Made by a program: the position numbers and the translations under genes | Shown here: one piece after another, positions 55,385 to 62,986 of the stretch | How positions within the stretch are numbered: position 1 is the stretch's first letter | How the letters are laid out: every line of letters begins with the position of its first letter | Assembly: GCF_023015765.1 (NCBI RefSeq) | Contig: NZ_JALKAL010000016.1 | Location: forward strand, 23,647-87,646 | Length of the DNA: 64,000 bases | Reading direction: 5' to 3' | Source: Ornithinimicrobium sp. F0845 | GTDB lineage: Bacteria > Actinomycetota > Actinomycetes > Actinomycetales > Dermatophilaceae | The notes under the pieces: generated by a model | The model's database searches: none | What the model was told of the DNA's origin: nothing | Seen by the model: the letters and a program-made list of their open reading frames with translations, nothing else

Positions 55385-58300
55385 GTGTCACGATCTCGTT
55401 CACCCATCTCACTCGGCAGGCTCGGCGCGGTGGTCGCGGCGACGCTGGTGGTCACCAGCGGCCTGCAGGCCGCGCAGGCCGATCCGGGCGCACCGCCCGG
55501 CCCGGAGGATCCGCCGACGGCCGTCGCGGACAGCTCGACCGCGTCCGCCACCACGGACGCGGACAGCATGACGTTGCTGGCCGAGCCGCAGCAGCACGCG
55601 CCGAACCACTTCGGCAGCTCACCCTTCCCGCCCCGTGAGGCCACCGACAGTCTCTTCGTCGTCGACCAGGCCCCGGGGCTGGACACCGGCTGCACCTACC
55701 GGAGCGGTGGTCCGCTCGTGTTCGACATCGAGGTGGACCGGGTCCTGGGCGACGACGAGCGGGACCTGTTGGTCTCCAACGGTCTCCTCTCGCAGTTCGC
55801 GAGCCTGCGGATGCCGGCCTACGACGTCGACTTCGACGCGGTCGTGCCCGGCTACAACCCCGAGCGGGACCGGGTGCTGTTCAACGGCAACGTCGTGCAG
55901 GAGGAGTGGCTGACCGGTGAGGACAACGTCTGGAAGATGAACCAGTTCCTGGTGCCCGTCGAGTGGGTCAACTTCGCCGACGACCCCGGCGAGGGAGGCA
56001 CCGCCGAGCCGGCGATCAACACGATCACCATCGAGATCGACACCGCCAACAGCGTGGAGGCCTGGTGCACCTCCATCGACTGGGCCGAGCTGTCCTTCAC
56101 GATGCCGCGGCCCACCGTCTTCGCGCACGGCATCTTCTCCAGCCACGCCATCTGGACAGAGCCATGGTCGGCGAAGCTGCAGGATGTTGGCATCTACACG
56201 CACGACACCCTCGACCTGGGTGCCCTCGACTCCATCGCCGACAACGCCGCGGAGATCGGTGTCGCCGTCGAGGAGACACGCCAGCGCTACGGCGCCGACA
56301 GCGTCAACATGGTCGTGCACAGCAAGGGTGGCCTGGACTCGCGCCACTATGTCGAGAGCAACGAGGGGGTCGACCGCATCGTCCAGCTCGGCACGCCCAA
56401 CGCCGGCAGCCCGCTGGCCGACCTGGCCCAGAGCCTCGTGGTGAGCATCGGAGGGATCGGTGGGAGCGTGATCGGCGGGCTCGCCGCCCCCGCCGGCGTC
56501 CAGCTGACCACTCCCTACATGTGGCTCTACAACAACACGCATGCGTTGAGCCCGGAGGTGGACTTCTCGGTCATGGCCGGCGACTACGACGCCACCGGCT
56601 GCTTCTGCCTGCTCGACCGCTTCCTGCTCCAGGTGACCGGACAGGGGGACACTATCGTCCCGCTCTGGTCCGCCCACCGGTTCGCCAGCATGCTGCCCTA
56701 CACCTACAACTCCTCCGGCAACGACCGGGACGCGACGCACGGCGGCCTGCACCACTCCACCGCGATCCTGGAGCTCATGCGCCCGACGGTGCAGCAGCCG
56801 GGCACCGACGACGCCGGAACCGTCGCCTCCATCGAGCCGAGCTCGACAGCGCCGGCTGTCGAGGGGCCCGTCGCCCAGCTGCCCCAGCACACGCAGACCG
56901 TCGGCGGTCTGCTGGCCGCTGGCCCGGGAGCGCACGAGGTGCCGATCGACGAGGCTTCGGCCACCTATATCTCCGTGGTCTACACCTCGGGGACCCCTCT
57001 GACGGTGGAGCTGGTCTCGCCGTCCGGTGACCGGATCACCCCGAGCACGCCCGGGGTGGAGTTCGAGGACGGCGAGATGGAGGGCGCCCGCCTTGCTGTC
57101 TACCTGCTCCCCAACCCTGAGGTGGGCACCTGGACGGTGGAGGTCGACGGGGGAGCCGCCAGCACGGCATACGCGGTCCACGCCTGGCCCGTCGCCAGCA
57201 GCGTCTCCCTGACCGTGGAGCTGCCCGAGCCCAGCGTGGCCTCGGGCGACACGGTGCCGGTGCACGCAACCCTGACCGACGGTGCCACGCCGCTCACCGA
57301 CGCCGAGGTGTCGGCCAAGGTGCTGGCACCAGATGAGACCACCGCCGAGGTTGCGCTCGTCGACGACGGCACCGGCGCGGACGAGACGGCCGGCGACGGT
57401 GTCTACTCCGGCGTCGTCACGACAGGTGCCGTCGGGATGTATCGCGTCGGCATCGTCGCCAGCGGCACCACCTCCGACGGGACGGAGTTCAGCCGCGAGG
57501 CCTTCGGGATGGCCACCGCCAGCAGCGGCGCGGCCACTATCGCCGACATCACCGACTCCGGTGTGGATCTGAACGGCAACGGGATGTATGACGTGCTGCA
57601 GGTCTCCCTGGACCTGGACGTCGAGGCGGCCGGCACCTACCGGGTCTTCGGCGAGCTGACCGACAGCGAGGGCAACGCACAGACCGCCAGCACGGTGGTC
57701 ACGCTGCCCGCCGGGGCCTCCGCGGTCGAGATCGCCTTCGACGGCGCCACGATCTACGACGCCGGTGTGGACGGGCCCTACACCCTCTCGACGCTGCGCA
57801 TCGCAGAGGAGTCGGACCTGGCGCTGATGCCAGTGACCGAGGTCACCGACGTCCACACGACCGCCGGCTACGGCTACGACGAGTTCGAGCACTCGGGGCT
57901 GCGGCTGACGGGAGAGGGATCGGCAGAGGGCGTGGACCTGGACGCCAACGGGCTCTACGACCAGTTGCTGGTGACCGTGCAGGTGCACACCGACACGGCC
58001 GGCTACTACGAGTGGTCCGGTCAGCTCCGCGCCCCAGACGGCACCGAGCTCGAGTTCGAGTCCGGTGCGGCCAACTTCACGGCTGGCAACAACGACCTGA
58101 CGTTCACCTTCGATGGCTGGGCCATCGGGGCGAGCGGCAAGGACGGTCCGTACCGGGTCACCGACGTCCTGGCCTTCGGTGCGGGGCACAGCCTCGTCGC
58201 CGGTGACGCCTACGAGACGCCGATGTTCACCGCGAGCCAGTTCGAGGGCTACGTCGGCGAGGTCGAGCGGATCGCGGGAGTCGACCGGTACGAGACGGCG

Positions 58301-59167
58301 GCGCTCGTCGCGCAGGAGGCTCCGGAGGGCGGCACGCAGGTCCTGGTCGCCAGCGGCCAGAACTTCCCGGACGCGCTCGCGGTGTCTGCCGCAGCCGGTG
58401 CCGCACCGGGACCGCTGCTGCTGACCAAGGCCGACGCGGTCCCGAACGCGACCCGCGCCGAGGTGCAGCGCCTCGTGGCCGACGGCGGGCCGCAGGGCCT
58501 GACCGTGGCCGGCGGCTCCAGCGTGGTCCAGCCGGACATCGTCGACGTGCTCTCCGGCCTGGCCGGGACGGACGCCGAGGTCCTGGCGGGCGTGGACCGC
58601 TACGCGACCGCTGCCGCGATCGCGGCCGCGACGGTGGAGCCCGGTGCGACCGCCTACGTGGTCAGCGGCCTGGACTACCCCGACGCGCTGACCGCCGCCA
58701 CGCTGGCAGCACCCGAGCAGGGCTCGGTGCTGTTGACGCGGTCCGGGAAGCTGCCCAACGCCACGGTCGCGCAACTGGTCGCCCAGACGCCGGACCGGAT
58801 CGTGGTCGTGGGCGGTTCGGGCGCGGTGTCCGAGGACGTGCTGACCGAGCTGGGAGCCTACGCGCCGGTCGTGGAGCGGCTCTCCGGTGAGGACCGCTAC
58901 GGCACGGCGGCCGCGGTGACCGACAGCTTCGACCCCGGTGTCGACGTGCTCTACGTCGCCACGGGTGAGAACTACCCGGACGCGCTGACCGTTGCGGCGC
59001 TCGCCGGTCAGCAGGGCGCACCCGTCCTGCTGGTGAAGAGCGACATCCTGCCGGTCGTGACGGCCGAGGCGGCCGACCGGCTGGCGCCCGACCGCATCGT
59101 CGTGGTCGGCGGCACCGGGGCGGTGTCGGAGGACGTGGCTGAGGAGCTGCGGACCTACCTGCACTGA
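55385..59167 (+). CDS. secreted lipase-like protein with three cell-wall-binding repeats
   Basis: A 1,260-residue exported protein. The signal peptide is 1-32 (ending AAQA). An N-terminal beta region (about 85-235) precedes an alpha/beta-hydrolase domain (about 243-470) with oxyanion strand VFAHGIFSS, nucleophile Ser313 in VVHSKGGLDSRHY and LGTPNAGSPLADL, as in PGAP1/LipA-like lipases. Then come an immunoglobulin-like choice-of-anchor domain (about 605-715) and two repeats opening VDLNGNGMYD and VDLDANGLYD (about 720 and 840). Three CWB2 repeats (about 959-1260) each have a VDRY/EDRY-type start and an FPDAL or YPDAL core. It probably acts on lipids or esters at the cell surface. The GTG start follows GGGGG. 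Confidence 0.88.
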   Translation: MSRSRSPISLGRLGAVVAATLVVTSGLQAAQADPGAPPGPEDPPTAVADSSTASATTDADSMTLLAEPQQHAPNHFGSSPFPPREATDSLFVVDQAPGLDTGCTYRSGGPLVFDIEVDRVLGDDERDLLVSNGLLSQFASLRMPAYDVDFDAVVPGYNPERDRVLFNGNVVQEEWLTGEDNVWKMNQFLVPVEWVNFADDPGEGGTAEPAINTITIEIDTANSVEAWCTSIDWAELSFTMPRPTVFAHGIFSSHAIWTEPWSAKLQDVGIYTHDTLDLGALDSIADNAAEIGVAVEETRQRYGADSVNMVVHSKGGLDSRHYVESNEGVDRIVQLGTPNAGSPLADLAQSLVVSIGGIGGSVIGGLAAPAGVQLTTPYMWLYNNTHALSPEVDFSVMAGDYDATGCFCLLDRFLLQVTGQGDTIVPLWSAHRFASMLPYTYNSSGNDRDATHGGLHHSTAILELMRPTVQQPGTDDAGTVASIEPSSTAPAVEGPVAQLPQHTQTVGGLLAAGPGAHEVPIDEASATYISVVYTSGTPLTVELVSPSGDRITPSTPGVEFEDGEMEGARLAVYLLPNPEVGTWTVEVDGGAASTAYAVHAWPVASSVSLTVELPEPSVASGDTVPVHATLTDGATPLTDAEVSAKVLAPDETTAEVALVDDGTGADETAGDGVYSGVVTTGAVGMYRVGIVASGTTSDGTEFSREAFGMATASSGAATIADITDSGVDLNGNGMYDVLQVSLDLDVEAAGTYRVFGELTDSEGNAQTASTVVTLPAGASAVEIAFDGATIYDAGVDGPYTLSTLRIAEESDLALMPVTEVTDVHTTAGYGYDEFEHSGLRLTGEGSAEGVDLDANGLYDQLLVTVQVHTDTAGYYEWSGQLRAPDGTELEFESGAANFTAGNNDLTFTFDGWAIGASGKDGPYRVTDVLAFGAGHSLVAGDAYETPMFTASQFEGYVGEVERIAGVDRYETAALVAQEAPEGGTQVLVASGQNFPDALAVSAAAGAAPGPLLLTKADAVPNATRAEVQRLVADGGPQGLTVAGGSSVVQPDIVDVLSGLAGTDAEVLAGVDRYATAAAIAAATVEPGATAYVVSGLDYPDALTAATLAAPEQGSVLLTRSGKLPNATVAQLVAQTPDRIVVVGGSGAVSEDVLTELGAYAPVVERLSGEDRYGTAAAVTDSFDPGVDVLYVATGENYPDALTVAALAGQQGAPVLLVKSDILPVVTAEAADRLAPDRIVVVGGTGAVSEDVAEELRTYLH

Positions 59168-59184
59168 GCGGCATCTGACACGCC

Positions 59185-59218
59185 GTCCGCCCCCGCCCGA
59201 TTCCAGGCGGGGGCGGAC
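59185..59218 (+). terminator. hairpin terminator of the secreted lipase-like gene
   Basis: GTCCGCCCCCGCC pairs perfectly with GGCGGGGGCGGAC around CGATTCCA, 17 nt after the stop codon. Confidence 0.92.
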
Positions 59219-59250
59219 AGTGTGTGCCGCGCGAGTTGGTGTGCCCGGGC

Positions 59251-59532
59251 CTATCCGTCCAGACCGATGGAGAAGGCCGCCTCCAGGTCCTCGCTGGAGT
59301 AGGTCCGGAAGGCGATGTGGGTGTCGGTCTCCAGGACGCCGGGCACCTTGTTGAGGCGGTCGGCGATGACGTCGGCGAAGTCCTCGTGCCTGGCCACCCG
59401 GGCGACCGCGATGAGGTCGATGTTGCCGGTCACGGAGTAGACCTCACTGATGCCCTCGATCGCGGCGATGGCCTGCGCGGCCTCCGGGATGCGGGCTACG
59501 TCGGCCTTGATCAACACGATGGCGGAAATCAC
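59251..59532 (-). CDS. stand-alone Lrp/AsnC ligand-binding (RAM) domain protein
   Basis: A 93-residue protein made of only the effector domain of Lrp/AsnC regulators (ISAIVLIKADVARIPEAAQA, VYSVTGNIDLIAVARV, VPGVLETDTHIAF); there is no helix-turn-helix. Such proteins bind amino acids and may modulate full-length Lrp paralogues. The GTG at 59532 is selected because TAGAGT ends 7 nt upstream; a GTG three codons earlier is possible. Conserved near trpD and the DEDD exonuclease in Actinobacteria. Confidence 0.88.
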   Translation of the reverse strand: MISAIVLIKADVARIPEAAQAIAAIEGISEVYSVTGNIDLIAVARVARHEDFADVIADRLNKVPGVLETDTHIAFRTYSSEDLEAAFSIGLDG

Positions 59533-59580
59533 GGGCCCCACTCTAGTGCGGGCGGGTCCCGTGCGGGCAGCCTGCTCCGG

Positions 59581-61350
59581 TCAGCCGTGCGCGCGGACCG
59601 CACCCGGCGGGCGCTCCAACGGCTTGACCGAGGGTGGCTCACCCCACGGCTCGGAGAACTCGCTCCAGCGTCGCGACAGCGGCTCGAGCTCCGCGCGGGC
59701 GGCACCCGCACCGCCGACCGGGCAGGTCCACTCGCCGTCCACGGTGACCAGCCGCGTGCCGGCCGTCTCGAGCCACCTGAGGATCAGCTCGGTCTCCTCC
59801 GGGTGGGCCGCTGGCGCCGGCGCTGTCGGCTCGGCCACGACCTCGGCCGTGGCCCGCAGCGCCTCGATGTAGGGCATCGGGTCGGCGCCGCGCGGCGTGA
59901 CGGTCGTCCCGGCCAGCCGTCCGTGACGCACGCAGATGACCTCCCACCCGCCGGCATCCCGACGCCGCGCGGCGACGATCTCCGGCGCGGAGGACAGCGG
60001 TGCGAGCCGTTGGACCCGCGCGGTGGCCCGGACCAGGGCCAGCATCCGGTCGCGGAGCGTCGTGGCGTCCTCGAACCGCTCCTGCCCGGCCAGCGAGTCG
60101 AGCTTGGCGCGCAGCGCCGACAGGAGATCTCGGCCGTCGCCGGCCAGGGCCATCGCCGCCTGACCGGCGACCTCGGCATACTCCTGCGTCGTCTGCTCAC
60201 CGATGCACGGGGCACCGCACCGACCCATCTCGAACAGCACGCACGCGCTCTTGCGCGAGCGCGCGGACAGGGCCTGCGTGCACTGCCGCAGCGGGATCAC
60301 CTCGTGGACCGCGGTCACAGCGGCCTCGGCGCTCTTGCGCGACCCGAACGGGCCGGCGTAGTGCGCCCCGTCGCCGCGCACCTGGCGCACGATCGACAGG
60401 CGGGGGAACGGCTCCACGGTCAGCTTCACCCAGAGCGCCTTCTCCGGGTGGCGCGATCGGCGGTTGTAGCGCGGCTTGTGCTCGGCGATCAACCGCAGCT
60501 CCCGCACCTGCGCCTCGAGGCGGGTCGCGCAGACGATCGGGGTGATCGTCTCGGCGATGCCCACCATCTCGGCCATCCGGCGCCGAGTCTCCGAGGCCGT
60601 GAAGTAGGTGCGGGTGCGGCGTCGGATGTCGACGGCGGTGCCGACGTAGAGCGGCTCCCCGCGGTGGTCCTTGAAGACATAGACCCCAGGCGCCGAGGGC
60701 ATCGCGTCGGCGAGGAACCGCTTGCGGCGCTGCGCCGGGGTGACCCGGCTGTGATAGCTCTGCAGCTCCTCCAGCGTGTGCACCCCCAGGTTGCCGACGC
60801 GCTCGATGAGGCCGTGCAGCACGTCGACGGTCGCCTGGGCGTCGTGCAGCGCGCGGTGGTCGGGCGTCGTGGTGGCCCCGAACAGCGTCGCCAGGCTGGA
60901 GAGCTTGTGGTTGGGGGCCTCGTCGCGGTGCACCAGCTGCCGGGCCAGCCGCACCGTATCTAGCACCGCGAAGCCGGGCCACGGGTGCCCGGTCTGCTGG
61001 GCGGCCGCCTTGAGGAACCCGACGTCGAAGCCGGCGTTGTGCGCGACCAGCACCGCACCGCGCGCGAACTCCAGGAAGGCGGGCAGCGCCGACTCGATGC
61101 GCGGGGCCTGCGCCACCATCGCGTTGGTGATGCCGGTCAGCACGGTGATGAACGCAGGGATCGGCGTGCTCGGTCGGACCAGCGTCTGGAACTCGCCGAG
61201 GATCTCCCCGCCCCGGACCTTCACGGCGCCGATCTCGGTGATGCCGCAGTCGGCAGGTGAACCGCCGGTGGTCTCCAGGTCCACGACCACGAACGTGACA
61301 TCCGACAGGGCGACCCCCAGGTCGTCGAATGTCTCCTGCACCATCTGCAT
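59581..61350 (-). CDS. DEDD exonuclease fused to UvrC-like GIY-YIG domain
   Basis: A 589-residue fusion. The N-terminal DnaQ-like DEDDh exonuclease (about 15-185) has FVVVDLETTGG, LVAHNAGFDVGFL and DHRALHDAQATVDVL. The middle GIY-YIG nuclease (about 215-300; APGVYVFKDHRGEPLYVGTA) and the region with CTQALSARSRKSACVLFEMGRC resemble the N-terminal half of UvrC, including its Cys cluster and a UVR-like segment; the UvrC RNase-H-like half is missing. This is the Rv2191-type protein of mycobacteria, with a likely role in DNA repair. TACGTT ends 6 nt before the ATG (leaderless). Confidence 0.92.
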   Translation of the reverse strand: MQMVQETFDDLGVALSDVTFVVVDLETTGGSPADCGITEIGAVKVRGGEILGEFQTLVRPSTPIPAFITVLTGITNAMVAQAPRIESALPAFLEFARGAVLVAHNAGFDVGFLKAAAQQTGHPWPGFAVLDTVRLARQLVHRDEAPNHKLSSLATLFGATTTPDHRALHDAQATVDVLHGLIERVGNLGVHTLEELQSYHSRVTPAQRRKRFLADAMPSAPGVYVFKDHRGEPLYVGTAVDIRRRTRTYFTASETRRRMAEMVGIAETITPIVCATRLEAQVRELRLIAEHKPRYNRRSRHPEKALWVKLTVEPFPRLSIVRQVRGDGAHYAGPFGSRKSAEAAVTAVHEVIPLRQCTQALSARSRKSACVLFEMGRCGAPCIGEQTTQEYAEVAGQAAMALAGDGRDLLSALRAKLDSLAGQERFEDATTLRDRMLALVRATARVQRLAPLSSAPEIVAARRRDAGGWEVICVRHGRLAGTTVTPRGADPMPYIEALRATAEVVAEPTAPAPAAHPEETELILRWLETAGTRLVTVDGEWTCPVGGAGAARAELEPLSRRWSEFSEPWGEPPSVKPLERPPGAVRAHG

Positions 61351-61587
61351 GAAACGAACGTACGACTCGGCACCGACAGTGTGGCGCAGACATCCCGGGG
61401 AGCCGGTGGTTCGGACGATTTCGGGGGTCCCGGATCCCGGGCGTGTCGCGGGGGAGCGTGGCTCGTTCGACGCACCGGGAGGGCGCGGCCGGACTCGTGG
61501 CGCGAGCTGCGTGTCGGGGCTCTGTCACACCTGACCCCTAGCGTTTTCGAACATCAGATGGAAGAGCGTCAGACGGAGGTGAGATCG

Positions 61588-61860
61588 ATGAGTTTCACGA
61601 TTGACTGCGAGACCTGCCCGGTGCGCGGCAGGCACTGCGGCGACTGCATGGTGCCGGTGCTGGCCAAGGTGTGGCTGGCGGACCCGCCGGTGCGCGCCGC
61701 TGAGCCGGCCGGTGAGAGCGGGGTCCGCGCGGCGGGCCTGCCCTTGGACTTCGAGGAGACCGAGGCCGTGGAGGCCTTCGTGCGGGCGGGGCTGATCAGC
61801 CGGGCGGAGGCCAGTGGCGTGCGCGCCCAGAGCACGAGCCCCTCGATCGCCGCCGGCTGA
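61588..61860 (+). CDS. small cysteine-rich protein
   Basis: A 90-residue protein whose N-terminus reads IDCETCPVRGRHCGDCMVPV, two CxxC pairs that could bind zinc or a cluster, followed by an acidic helix (DFEETEAVEAFVRAGLISRAEA). It looks like a conserved actinobacterial hypothetical. A strong GGAGGTGA ribosome-binding site precedes the ATG. It is divergent from the exonuclease gene and 38 nt upstream of the lipoprotein gene. Confidence 0.8.
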   Translation: MSFTIDCETCPVRGRHCGDCMVPVLAKVWLADPPVRAAEPAGESGVRAAGLPLDFEETEAVEAFVRAGLISRAEASGVRAQSTSPSIAAG

Positions 61861-61898
61861 CCTTCGGTGAGCGGCTGCGCGTCGGGCAGACTGACCGG

Positions 61899-62801
61899 GT
61901 GAGTATGTCGGGTGGCCGGGGGAGTGCGGCGCTGCTGGCCCTGCTCTCGGTCCTGTGGATCGGCGGCTGCTCGGCACCGGGGTCTTCCGGCGCCGACCTC
62001 GTCAACACCGACACCGACCCCGTCAGCACCGACACCGACCCCGTCAGCACAGGCGCCGCCAGTCCTGGTCCTGACACGACTGGCGACGGCAGCACCAGCC
62101 CCGCCCCCACCAGCGCTGTCACGCAGGAGCGGGTCACGGTGCAGGGCAGCTCGCCGCAGGAACGGATCGAGGCCTACCACGTGATGGCCGAGGTTGCGCT
62201 GAGTCAGGTCGAGGACCTGTGGGGACCGGACGCGGTGCGCTGGCAGGTCCGGGTGTCGCTGCCGGCCACCACTGCGGAGTTCTCCGAGCTGACCGGTGGG
62301 GCGGGACTGCAGGCCCCGGCCGTGACGGTCGGGAGCCTGGCCGGGGCCCACATCGTGGTCCACCCAGACTCCTGGGACCGGCTGACCCCGGAGGGTCGGC
62401 AGGCGGTGCTCACCCACGAGGTCACGCACCTGGCCCAGCAGGGTCACGGACCGGTGCCGGCCTGGCTGGGCGAGGGCATGGCGGAGTTCACCGCCCACCG
62501 TCACTCCCAGCTGCACCCCACCGAGATCGCCGGCTCGGCGCTGGACGACGTGCGCGCCGGAGCTGTCCCCCGAGCCTGGCCGGACCCGGCGGGCGGCGAC
62601 ACCGTGTGGGGCGGATACGCCCTGTCGTGGCTGGCCTGCCTGTACATCGCGCAGACCTGGTCCGAGGACGCGCTGCTCAAGTTCTACGAGGCCGTTGCGG
62701 ACGCCACGGCCCTCAGCGAGGCGTTCCCGACGGTGCTCGACGTCTCCGAGGCCGAGGCGCTCGAGAGGTGGGGCGCCTGGTTGAGCGACCTCGCCGACTG
62801 A
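61899..62801 (+). CDS. lipoprotein with gluzincin metallopeptidase domain
   Basis: A 300-residue lipoprotein. The signal ends in the lipobox VLWIGGC (Cys at about 24). A repeated NTDTDPVSTDTDPVST linker follows. The catalytic domain has LTHEVTHLAQQG (HExxH) and, 20 residues later, WLGEGMAEFTA with the third zinc ligand Glu, as in the peptidase MA-like group. It is probably a surface zinc protease; targets are unknown. GTG at 61899 or ATG at 61905 may be the start. Confidence 0.87.
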   Translation: MSMSGGRGSAALLALLSVLWIGGCSAPGSSGADLVNTDTDPVSTDTDPVSTGAASPGPDTTGDGSTSPAPTSAVTQERVTVQGSSPQERIEAYHVMAEVALSQVEDLWGPDAVRWQVRVSLPATTAEFSELTGGAGLQAPAVTVGSLAGAHIVVHPDSWDRLTPEGRQAVLTHEVTHLAQQGHGPVPAWLGEGMAEFTAHRHSQLHPTEIAGSALDDVRAGAVPRAWPDPAGGDTVWGGYALSWLACLYIAQTWSEDALLKFYEAVADATALSEAFPTVLDVSEAEALERWGAWLSDLAD

Positions 62802-62986
62802 TCCCGTAGCACCCTGCCAACCCACGCGGCCCGGTGCGGCAGGCTTGACCAGTTCCCGGACCATGGTCGTCGCACCAGTTGGGCATGACTTTCACGGAGA
62901 ACGCCCGGCATCCTCAGGAGCTCAGGTCCTGGTGGTGTTTGTGCAGGTCAGGTGCTCTGTCAGTGCCGGGTGTTTAGATCATCAGT

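Noticed and set aside
55619..59164. A 1,181-codon open frame antisense to the secreted lipase-like gene
   Set aside because: It is an His/Arg/Val/Gly-rich shadow that results from strong GC3 on the real strand, with no domain, start site or promoter.
60197..61528. A 443-codon minus-strand frame overlapping the DEDD exonuclease
   Set aside because: It is a different-frame shadow on the same strand with Arg/Gly/Ala composition; exonuclease and GIY-YIG motifs all lie in the other frame.
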